The notes under the pieces are model-generated. The model worked only from the letters and a program-made list of their open reading frames with translations, did no database searches and had not been told where the DNA came from. Below, piece after piece: positions 56,702-64,000 of a stretch of DNA of 64,000 bases (its first letter is position 1; each line of letters opens with the position of its first letter). The position numbers and the translations under genes are program-made. The stretch is from Paenibacillus sp. SYP-B4298 (GTDB taxonomy: Bacteria > Bacillota > Bacilli > Paenibacillales > Paenibacillaceae), in contig NZ_CP115484.1 in the NCBI RefSeq assembly GCF_027627475.1, positions 2,960,001-3,024,000 of the forward strand. Reading direction: 5' to 3'.

Positions 56702-57799
56702 TCACCTCGAATAACGGGATATATTGAGTAAAATGCCCAGCCCCGTCAGCAGCAGCGTCAATGATGAGCCGCCATAGCTGACAAGCGGAAGCGTAATTCC
56801 GGTCACCGGAAACATGCCGATAACGACACCGATATTAATCAGCACCTGGACAGCGATAATGCCTGTAATGCCTACTGCCAGCAAGCTGCCAAACGAATCC
56901 GGCGCAGTAATGGCCGCCCTCATGCCTCGCCAGACGAGCACAAGAAACAGCAGGATGATCGTCATGCCGCCGATGAAGCCCAGCTCCTCCGCCAAAATTG
57001 AAAAGATAAAGTCGGTCTGCGGCTCCGGCAAATAATTGTATTTCTGCCTGCTCATCCCCAACCCTAGACCAACCAGCCCGCCCGGTCCAATCGCATACAG
57101 CGACTGGATCGACTGATAACCTGCCCCGAGCGGGTCGGCCCACGGATCAAGGAAAGCTGTAATGCGCTGCAATCGGTAAGGAGCAGCCAGCACCAGACCG
57201 ACCATCCCTGCGAGACCGAGCAGCGCCAGCGAACCCAGATGGGCGATGCGTGCACCGGCGGTATAGATGACCAGCAGCGATGCCCCCACCATCACGGTCC
57301 CCGTACCCAGATCGGGCTGAAGCATGATGAGGCCAAAGGCAGCTCCCATAATCGAGAGCGGCGGCAGCAGCCCCTTCATGAAGGTCGTCATCTGTCCTTG
57401 TCTGTCCGCCAGCAGCTTGGCTAGGAAAATAACCATCGCCAGTTTCATAAATTCCGACGGCTGGATGCCGAAGGAGCTGATCCCGAGCCAGCTACGCGCA
57501 CCGCCGCGCACGACACCGATACCCGGAATCAGCACGAGTACAAGCAGCGCGAAGCAGAGCAGCAGCCCTGGCTTGGAAACCTTCTTCCACACCCAGTAAT
57601 CGGTATTCATCGTCACAAACATCGCCCCGACGCCAAGCAGCGCGAACAAAAGCTGGCGCTTCAAATAATAATACGAGTCGCCAAACTCATTAAAGCTGAG
57701 CACAGCGCTCGCGCTGTACACCATAATCAGGCCAATCGTCAGAATAAGTAAGATAGACACAATAAGCCATATATCCGGGGCAGATCGTGATTTGGCCAT
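56702..57799 (-). CDS. spoVE: SEDS-family glycosyltransferase, SpoVE/FtsW type
   Basis: A 365-residue membrane protein with about ten segments. SEDS proteins polymerise lipid II into glycan strands with a partner class B PBP. Conserved features are GARSWLGISSFGIQPSEFMK, LQPDLGTGTVMVGASLL and, at the end, GITLPLVSYGGSSLTLLLTG. In B. subtilis the gene between murD and murG is spoVE, which works with SpoVD in spore cortex synthesis; a FtsW role in vegetative division cannot be excluded from sequence. Confidence 0.93.
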   Translation of the reverse strand: MAKSRSAPDIWLIVSILLILTIGLIMVYSASAVLSFNEFGDSYYYLKRQLLFALLGVGAMFVTMNTDYWVWKKVSKPGLLLCFALLVLVLIPGIGVVRGGARSWLGISSFGIQPSEFMKLAMVIFLAKLLADRQGQMTTFMKGLLPPLSIMGAAFGLIMLQPDLGTGTVMVGASLLVIYTAGARIAHLGSLALLGLAGMVGLVLAAPYRLQRITAFLDPWADPLGAGYQSIQSLYAIGPGGLVGLGLGMSRQKYNYLPEPQTDFIFSILAEELGFIGGMTIILLFLVLVWRGMRAAITAPDSFGSLLAVGITGIIAVQVLINIGVVIGMFPVTGITLPLVSYGGSSLTLLLTGLGILLNISRYSR

Positions 57800-57845
57800 A
57801 CTCGCAACACCCTTTGCATGAGGAAGTAGGGACTAGCCCCCCTAC

Positions 57846-59273
57846 TTACAAGGTATGCGCCGAATCTTTAAAAATGCGCCCGCGCTGTTCATACGACGTG
57901 AACATGTCCCAGCTTGCGCATGCCGGCGAGAGCAAGACGATGTCTCCCGGCTCTGCCAGCGCCGTCGCATGACGAACGGCAGCCCGCAGTGTATCTTCGG
58001 CTACCTCCTCAGGTTCGACGACAATGACGCGCTCTAAACCTGCCAGCTCGGCAACATGCGCCAGCTTGCCCCGCGTCTCTCCGAGCGTCACGAGTCCCTT
58101 CAGGCGATGCTGGAAGAGCGGCAGCAGCTCCATGTAGTCAGAGCCGCGATCCAGCCCGCCCGCGATGAGAATCATCTCTCCCTGCAGGGAACGCACCGAC
58201 ATGATCGTCGCAGTCGGATTGGTCGCCTTGGAATCGTTATAGTAGGCGATGCCGCCTCGTTCCGTGACCAGCTCCAGCCGGTGCTCCACGCCGCGAAACG
58301 CTCGCAGCGGCGCCTCAAGTTGCTCCGGCGCAGCGCCCGCAGCAATCGCCGCGGCAGCCGCAGCCATCGCATTGGCGGCATTGTGCCGACCAGGTATGCC
58401 CAGCTCCGCGCAGGCAATAAGCCGGTGCCGCTGTCCCAAGCGGTCACGGTATACAAGCTCGCGCTCTGCGCCGTCCTCCTCCTCTAGTGAGACTGGATAC
58501 GGAGGCTCCACATAGACTCCTTGCTCCAGTTGCTGTGTGAGCGAGAAGGGCAGCAGCTTCGCCGCCATGCCTTCTGCCAGCGTGCGGCAGATGGCATCAT
58601 CCCAATTCAGCACAGCGGTATCCTCTGCTGTCATATTAGCGAACAGCTTCGCCTTGGAGGCCACATAATCGTCCATGTCGCCATGGTAATCCAGATGCGT
58701 CTGTGCCAGATTGAGCAGCACGCCAACCTTCGGGCGGAAGGCGCTCGTGCCCTTGAGCTGAAAGCTGCTCAGCTCCGCAACGATCCATTGGCTGGCCTCC
58801 GCTCTCGTAGCCGCCTCACAGAGCGGTGTCCCGATATTGCCTGCGACGATCGGCGACAGACCCGCAGCCTGCAGCAGCTCGCCCAGCAGGGTTGTCGTCG
58901 TCGTCTTGCCATTGGAGCCGGTAATGCCGATGATCGGCGCCGGAGACAAGGCATAGGCAATCTCCACCTCAGTGACAACCTCAACGCCCAGCGCCAGCGC
59001 CTGGCGCACTGGCGGCGCGCTATACGGGATGCCAGGGTTCTTGACCAGCAGCGCCGTGCGCTCCGTAATAAGATCGTCCGGGTGGCCGCCGCAGATGACG
59101 GCAATGCCTGCCTGCTCAAGCTCCTCGGCCTCCGGGCTTTGCTCCCGCGGCTTCCGGTCGTTGACGACCACATCCGCACCGAGCGCATGGAACACCTTGG
59201 CGGCGCTGACGCCGCTCTTGGCCAGGCCGAGCACAACAACTCGCTGTCCTTGATATGAATTCGGATGGTTCAT
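57846..59273 (-). CDS. murD: UDP-MurNAc-L-alanine:D-glutamate ligase
   Basis: A 475-residue Mur ligase that adds D-Glu to UDP-MurNAc-L-Ala. N-terminal Rossmann domain (RVVVLGLAKSGVSAAKVFHA); ATP P-loop [20 protein letters not shown]; the middle-domain LNLAQTHLDYHGDMDDYVAS; and the C-terminal FRGVEHRLELVTERGGIAYY with YNDSKATNPTATIMSVRSL. All Mur ligase invariant residues appear intact. ATG 59273 is about 12 bases after AAGGGG. Confidence 0.96.
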   Translation of the reverse strand: MNHPNSYQGQRVVVLGLAKSGVSAAKVFHALGADVVVNDRKPREQSPEAEELEQAGIAVICGGHPDDLITERTALLVKNPGIPYSAPPVRQALALGVEVVTEVEIAYALSPAPIIGITGSNGKTTTTTLLGELLQAAGLSPIVAGNIGTPLCEAATRAEASQWIVAELSSFQLKGTSAFRPKVGVLLNLAQTHLDYHGDMDDYVASKAKLFANMTAEDTAVLNWDDAICRTLAEGMAAKLLPFSLTQQLEQGVYVEPPYPVSLEEEDGAERELVYRDRLGQRHRLIACAELGIPGRHNAANAMAAAAAAIAAGAAPEQLEAPLRAFRGVEHRLELVTERGGIAYYNDSKATNPTATIMSVRSLQGEMILIAGGLDRGSDYMELLPLFQHRLKGLVTLGETRGKLAHVAELAGLERVIVVEPEEVAEDTLRAAVRHATALAEPGDIVLLSPACASWDMFTSYEQRGRIFKDSAHTL

Positions 59274-59372
59274 ACTGATTCGCAACCCCTTACCTGATAG
59301 AACCCGGCACGGGCGTGGAATGCCCTGCCGGGTCTCGTCTTGTTATATTCAGCACTTGATGGGGAGGCTGAC

Positions 59373-60332
59373 CTATAGCCGATGCAGCACCAGCCCGAGC
59401 GCCGCCAATAGCAGCCCGACGAACCAGAACGTGGTGACTACCCGCCATTCTGACCAGCCGGACAGCTCAAAGTGATGATGAATCGGACTCATCTTGAAGA
59501 TCCGTTTTTTGCGCAGCTTGAACGAGCCAACCTGCAAAATAACCGATAGCATCTCCACCACGAACACTCCGCCGATAACAATCAGCAGCAGCTCCGTCTT
59601 GGTCAGAATCGCTACTGCGGCCAGGCCGCCCCCAATGCCCAGCGAGCCGGTGTCCCCCATGAAGACTTTGGCCGGATGAGCGTTGAAGATGAGGAAGCCG
59701 AGCACAGCACCGATCATCGCTGCGGAAAAAACAGCCGATTCATGCTCTGTCACATTCATCGCGATCAGCGTAAATGCGCCAAAGGCGATTGCGCTTGTCC
59801 CGGACAGCAGTCCATCCACCCCATCAGTAAAGTTCACAGAATTGCTTGTAGCAAACATAATAATAACAACCAGCGCATAATAGAACCACCCCAGCTCCAG
59901 GCTGACATCCGTGCCGGGAAGGAGCAGCGCTGTGCTGTGATTCATCGAGTATAATAGCACACATACGATGATGGAGAACAGCAGTTGCCCCGCCAGCTTC
60001 TGCCGAGCCGTCAGGCCGAGCGAGCGCTTCAGCGCGATTTTGATATAATCGTCGAGAAACCCGACCAGCCCGAATCCGAGCGAGGCCACCAGCAGCACCC
60101 AGAATTCCGTAGTCTTGTCAGCGAATCGCAGGAAGGAAAGCGTGAGAGCCAGCATGATGATGATGCCGCCCATCGTTGGCGTTCCCTTCTTCTTCAAGTG
60201 GCTCTGCGGGCCATCCGTGCGAATCTCTTGTCCGAACTTCAGCCGTCGAAGGAGCGGAATGAACAAAGGCCCGAGAATAACCGCTAGCAGAAATGAAACG
60301 CCCATTGCCATAAATATGACCTTCATGTCCAT
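59373..60332 (-). CDS. mraY: Phospho-MurNAc-pentapeptide translocase
   Basis: A 319-residue enzyme with ten membrane segments that attaches phospho-MurNAc-pentapeptide to undecaprenyl phosphate (lipid I). The catalytic aspartates are in [14 protein letters not shown] and [17 protein letters not shown]; the loop [20 protein letters not shown] and the late [19 protein letters not shown] triple-His loop are exact. GGGGGGTGAGG precedes the ATG, four bases after the murF stop. Confidence 0.97.
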   Translation of the reverse strand: MDMKVIFMAMGVSFLLAVILGPLFIPLLRRLKFGQEIRTDGPQSHLKKKGTPTMGGIIIMLALTLSFLRFADKTTEFWVLLVASLGFGLVGFLDDYIKIALKRSLGLTARQKLAGQLLFSIIVCVLLYSMNHSTALLLPGTDVSLELGWFYYALVVIIMFATSNSVNFTDGVDGLLSGTSAIAFGAFTLIAMNVTEHESAVFSAAMIGAVLGFLIFNAHPAKVFMGDTGSLGIGGGLAAVAILTKTELLLIVIGGVFVVEMLSVILQVGSFKLRKKRIFKMSPIHHHFELSGWSEWRVVTTFWFVGLLLAALGLVLHRL

Positions 60333-60336
60333 GTCC

Positions 60337-61758
60337 TCACCCCCCTAAGCCTTGTTCCAATGCATGAACAATATCTTCCATACGCATCCCGCGCGAGCCC
60401 TTCACGAGCACTAGATCCTCTGGAGCCAGCTCCCGAAGCAGTGCAGACGCCAGCTCGGCCTTGGATTCGTAATGCCGCACGCTGCCCGCAGCAAGCTGCT
60501 CGGCAGCACCCTCGGCTGTATAGCGGGACAGCGGGCCACATGCATAGACGACATCTGCCTTGCCAGCATTGATGTAGCGCCCGATCTCCCGGTGCAGCTC
60601 CGCCTCCTCGGGACCTAGGTCCAGCATGTCACCGAGCACAAGCCGTTTGGCAGCATAGCCCTGCAACTGCTCGACAAGATCGAGCGCCGCACGGACAGCA
60701 GTCGGGTTCGCGTTATACGCATCGTTGAGCACGACGGCTCCATTGTATGCCTTCACCGCCTCGATGCGCATTCCCGTGATTTTCATTGATGCCAGCGCAC
60801 TGGCGATCGCCTCAACAGGCACGCCAAGCCGCAAGCCGCAAGCGACTGCAGCCGCGGCATTGGTCACATTATGCCGACCAGGAGCCGGTATACGCAGCTC
60901 AATCAGACGAAGCGAGCGTTCAGAGCCGGAACCATGCAGATCGAATACCGAGCCTTCCAGCGTCACTCGAATGCGGTCAGCTACCCAATCATTCTGCTCG
61001 CCGATGCCGAAGGAGACCGCCTCCAAGCTCTGCTCCTGCGCCAGCTTGGCAATGCCGGAGCGCAATAGCGGCTCATCGCCGTTATAGATCAACAGCCCGC
61101 CAGACGCCAGACCGCTGGCAATCTCCAGCTTCGCTGTAGCGATCCCCTCCCGCGAGCCAAGCTGCAGCAGATGAGCATCGCCAATGTTCGTGATGATCGC
61201 CATATCTGGCTGTGCAATCTGTGAGAGCAGCTCGATCTCTCCGAAGCCGCTCATCCCCATCTCCAGCACGGCGGCCTCGGTATCTGGCGCCATCTCTAAT
61301 ATCGTCAGCGGCAGGCCGATATGATTGTTCAGATTGCCTGCCGTCTTGTGTACACGGTAAGAGGCAGCGAGCACCGCGGCAACCATATCCTTGGTTGTCG
61401 TCTTGCCGTTGCTGCCCGTGATGCCGATCACCTTGACCGGGAGCTCTCTACGGTAGGCTGCTGCCAGTTGCTGCAGCGCGACGAGCGTATCGTCCACCGG
61501 AACGAGAGGCCAATCACCAAGCTCAGGCGGGACGGGCACGCCGGACTGCCACAAGGCGCCTGTTGCTCCCTTTTCCATCGCCTGCAGCGCGTAATGATGA
61601 CCGTCAAAATTATCGCCCATTAGCGGCACGAACATCATGCCGGGCTGGATGCGGCGTGAGTCGGTGCTCACACCCGTGAAGACGGCGGAGGCCGCCTCAG
61701 TGCTAAGAGCGGCGGCGGAGATGATCCGGGCCAGCTCTCCAAATGTTTTTTTAATCAC
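60337..61758 (-). CDS. murF: UDP-MurNAc-tripeptide:D-Ala-D-Ala ligase
   Basis: A 473-residue Mur ligase that completes the pentapeptide precursor. P-loop [20 protein letters not shown]; middle domain [41 protein letters not shown]-terminal [20 protein letters not shown] and [19 protein letters not shown]. It starts at GTG 61758 with AAGGAG upstream, overlapping the murE stop. Confidence 0.96.
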   Translation of the reverse strand: MIKKTFGELARIISAAALSTEAASAVFTGVSTDSRRIQPGMMFVPLMGDNFDGHHYALQAMEKGATGALWQSGVPVPPELGDWPLVPVDDTLVALQQLAAAYRRELPVKVIGITGSNGKTTTKDMVAAVLAASYRVHKTAGNLNNHIGLPLTILEMAPDTEAAVLEMGMSGFGEIELLSQIAQPDMAIITNIGDAHLLQLGSREGIATAKLEIASGLASGGLLIYNGDEPLLRSGIAKLAQEQSLEAVSFGIGEQNDWVADRIRVTLEGSVFDLHGSGSERSLRLIELRIPAPGRHNVTNAAAAVACGLRLGVPVEAIASALASMKITGMRIEAVKAYNGAVVLNDAYNANPTAVRAALDLVEQLQGYAAKRLVLGDMLDLGPEEAELHREIGRYINAGKADVVYACGPLSRYTAEGAAEQLAAGSVRHYESKAELASALLRELAPEDLVLVKGSRGMRMEDIVHALEQGLGG

Positions 61759-63242
61759 AATCCGATACTCCTTATCGCTTCTTTAGCCACTTGCCTGTCA
61801 TCGAAGGCTATCGTATTCTTGCCGATGATCTGATAGGTTTCATGACCTTTCCCCGCAATCAATACTACATCGTCAGGGCTTGCCATTTCAACAGCTTTTT
61901 CAATCGCGCGCTTCCGATCGGCAATCAGCGTGTACCGATCCCTGTCAACACCGTCCTCCTGCAGCCCGTACTCAATGTCACGGAGGATGCTCTCCGGCTC
62001 CTCTGTACGAGGATTATCAGACGTTACGATGACTTTATCGGCATAGCGGGCGGCGATCTTGCCCATCAGCGGACGCTTCGTCTTGTCGCGGTCTCCGCCG
62101 CAGCCAAAGACACAGATAATATTGCGGGTAGCGAATTCCTTGACCGAGCGCAGCACATTCTCCAGCCCATCCGGTGTATGCGCATAGTCGACAATCACCG
62201 CGAACTTCTGTCCGGCATCGACTGCCTCCACCCGCCCCGGCACACCCGGGATGCGTTCCAGACTCTGCTTCAACTGCTCGATGGCGATGCCCTCAATCAA
62301 TCCTGCCGTAATCGCTGCCAGCGCGTTATATACATTGAACTTGCCCACCATCTGCAGCGTAATGTCTGCATCTCCGCGGAAGGTCTGCACATGGAACGTG
62401 GTGCCTTGAGCCGTAATCCGAATCTGAGATGCTCGCACATCTGCCTCCGCATCCACGCCATAAGTGACGACCTCAGCAGCAGTCTGCCTCGCAAGCAGCC
62501 GGCTGGCCGGATCATCGCTGTTCAGCACCGCATAGGAACGCTCCAATGCGCCGGCAGCGTAGGTATTGCCCAGCCGCGAGAACAGCAGCCCCTTGGCTGC
62601 CAGATAATTGTCCATCGTACCGTGATAGTCCAGATGATCCTGGGTCAGATTGGTGAAGATGGCGGTACGGTAACGACATCCCTTCACCCGACCTTGCTCG
62701 AGCGCATGAGAGGACACCTCCATGACGCAGTAGTCCACGCCTGCAAGAGTCATGTCATGCAGAGATTGCTGAAGCTGCAGCGCCTCCGGTGTTGTCCCTG
62801 ACATCGGATGCACCTGCCCCGCATAACGCATCTCGATCGTCCCGATTACGCCCGGCACATGCTTGGCATCAGCGAGTATCTGCTCAATCAGATAGGTTGT
62901 GGTCGTCTTGCCATTCGTACCGGTGACCCCGATCAGACGAAGCTGCTGTGACGGCTGACCATAATAAGCATCCGCCAGCACCGCCAGCGCGTGGCGGCTG
63001 TCCTTGACGATTAGCTGCGGCACCGCGAGCGGCAGCAGCCGCTCTGCGACAAGCGCCGCCGCACCGCGTTCTACCGCTTGTGCGGCGTAATCATGTCCAT
63101 CTACCGTATGACCCGGCAGACAGATAAACAGGTTGCCGGGAGCCGCCTTCCTGGAATCGATCTCGATGCCGTTGATCGAGAGTGAGCCGTCCCCGTGTAC
63201 ACGCGAGGTCAGCAGATATGCAGCCAGCTCATCGAGTTTCAT
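61755..63242 (-). CDS. murE: UDP-MurNAc-tripeptide synthetase (meso-DAP type)
   Basis: A 495-residue Mur ligase that adds the third residue of the stem peptide. P-loop GVTGTNGKTTTTYLIEQILA; DHLDYHGTMDNYLAAKGLLF; and the substrate motif SDNPRTEEP. The DNPR box is the mark of enzymes adding meso-diaminopimelate (lysine enzymes have D(D/N)P(N/A)), so the wall is DAP-type, in keeping with dapL in this window. Start ATG 63242 with AGGAGG upstream. Confidence 0.97.
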   Translation of the reverse strand: MKLDELAAYLLTSRVHGDGSLSINGIEIDSRKAAPGNLFICLPGHTVDGHDYAAQAVERGAAALVAERLLPLAVPQLIVKDSRHALAVLADAYYGQPSQQLRLIGVTGTNGKTTTTYLIEQILADAKHVPGVIGTIEMRYAGQVHPMSGTTPEALQLQQSLHDMTLAGVDYCVMEVSSHALEQGRVKGCRYRTAIFTNLTQDHLDYHGTMDNYLAAKGLLFSRLGNTYAAGALERSYAVLNSDDPASRLLARQTAAEVVTYGVDAEADVRASQIRITAQGTTFHVQTFRGDADITLQMVGKFNVYNALAAITAGLIEGIAIEQLKQSLERIPGVPGRVEAVDAGQKFAVIVDYAHTPDGLENVLRSVKEFATRNIICVFGCGGDRDKTKRPLMGKIAARYADKVIVTSDNPRTEEPESILRDIEYGLQEDGVDRDRYTLIADRKRAIEKAVEMASPDDVVLIAGKGHETYQIIGKNTIAFDDRQVAKEAIRSIGL

Positions 63243-63278
63243 TGCCCGTCCTCCTAGTCGTTGATAGTATCAGTATAG

Positions 63279-64000
63279 TCAATGCTCGTGGCTTTCATCA
63301 GCCAGATCGGCTTCACTAGCAAGATAGACGCGAATCGTTGAGCCGCGTTCGACGCGCTCGCCAGCGGCAGGCGCTTGACGAATGACGACATTGCCGCTGC
63401 CTGCCGAGGACAAATTGAAATTCATATTCAGATCCTCATATAGCTCGGATACTGTCTTGCCGATCAGATCCGGCACAGTTACGATCGGCGTGTCGCCATA
63501 GTTATATTTGCGTTCGATCTGGTCACTGCGCCGCGGGACATCCAGTGCCGCCAGCGCGTCCGTCATCATGTTGCGAACGATCGGCGCTGCGACCAGACCG
63601 CCGAACTGGATGCCTTGCGGGTTATCGACCGCAACATAGATTACAATCTGCGGATCATCCGCGGGCGCGAAGCCGACAAACGAGACGATATGCTCGCTGG
63701 CCGAATAACGGCCGTTAATGACCTTCTGCGCGGTTCCCGTCTTGCCGCCTACCCGGTAGCCATCGATAAAGGCATTGCGTCCGGTCCCCTTGGCAACCAC
63801 GCTCTCCAGCGCCTCGCGAACCTGCCTCGAGGTCTCCTCGGAGATGACCTGACGCACCAGCTCCGGCTTGATCTCCTCGACCACCTCGCCGGTTTCAGGA
63901 CTAATCCACGCCTTGGCCACATGCGGCTTATACAGATAGCCGCCGTTGATGGCTGCCGAGACCGCGGTAATCTGCTGGATCGGCGTCACCGAGACGCCCT
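63279..64000 (-). CDS. spoVD: Class B penicillin-binding protein, SpoVD type (C-terminal part)
   Basis: Only the last ~240 residues are inside the window; the gene continues beyond 64000. The transpeptidase domain includes the KTG triad element in YRVGGKTGTAQKVINGRYSA and the following VGFAPADDPQIVIYVAVDNP. The last ~65 residues form one PASTA domain (VTVPDLIGKTVSELYEDLNM). B. subtilis SpoVD likewise carries a single PASTA domain and precedes murE, whereas PbpB carries two. It would cross-link cortex peptidoglycan with the SEDS partner SpoVE. Confidence 0.9.
   Translation of the reverse strand, partial: GVSVTPIQQITAVSAAINGGYLYKPHVAKAWISPETGEVVEEIKPELVRQVISEETSRQVREALESVVAKGTGRNAFIDGYRVGGKTGTAQKVINGRYSASEHIVSFVGFAPADDPQIVIYVAVDNPQGIQFGGLVAAPIVRNMMTDALAALDVPRRSDQIERKYNYGDTPIVTVPDLIGKTVSELYEDLNMNFNLSSAGSGNVVIRQAPAAGERVERGSTIRVYLASEADLADESHEH

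Overview
The window is chromosome of an endospore-forming Firmicute, most likely a Paenibacillus or close relative. The evidence is the complete spoIIGA-sigE-sigG cluster, a division and cell-wall cluster with spoVD- and spoVE-type genes, LL-diaminopimelate aminotransferase (dapL) together with a meso-DAP-type MurE, a PyrR-attenuated pyr operon, an ileS T-box, SD-rich start sites with many TTG/GTG starts, and moderately high GC. Species assignment is inference.

Positions 1-16800 are an accessory and mixed region. It holds small hypothetical genes (DUF1292, DUF3892), a copper-amine-oxidase-N type exported protein, an MBL-fold hydrolase, and a MITE-like element with TA target duplications (full copy 2212-2372, partial copy at the left edge). 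A tRNA-Val(GAC) lies next to a decayed tyrosine integrase with arm-type repeats. A four-gene Agr-like peptide signalling operon (4894-6560) encodes a membrane sensor domain without a kinase, AgrB, a cysteine-free AgrD and a receiver-less LytTR regulator. Then come a GH73-type hydrolase, an SLH/PrcB-like exported protein, PspA, a GNAT enzyme, uracil-DNA glycosylase, a small zinc-cluster protein, a chemoreceptor, an orphan siderophore-type N-hydroxylase and a three-tRNA operon (fMet-Ile2-Leu).

Positions 17200-26100 are one minus-strand operon for a MacB-like export system: ATPase, HlyD-type lipoprotein adaptor, large FtsX-type permease, a second ATPase with a C-terminal AbrB-like domain, and two paralogous solute-binding lipoproteins.

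Positions 26400-35400 are the pyrimidine operon pyrR-pyrB-pyrC-carA-carB-pyrF-pyrE, read from one sigma-A promoter through a PyrR attenuator. pyrP, pyrK and pyrD are absent. dapL, rluD-type and lspA genes follow upstream, then a plus-strand yteA-like gene and T-box-controlled ileS.

Positions 42957-64000 are the minus-strand cell-division and sporulation block. In transcription order it runs spoVD (partial)-murE-murF-mraY-murD-spoVE-murG-(murB remnant)-murA-ftsQ-ftsA-ftsZ-spoIIGA-sigE-sigG-ylmC-pgeF-yggS-sepF-ylmG-ylmH-divIVA. Promoters recognisable by sequence include a sigma-H-type site before ftsA, a spoIIG-like 22-bp-spacer site before spoIIGA and a sigma-F-type site before sigG. These tie division and peptidoglycan synthesis to entry into sporulation.
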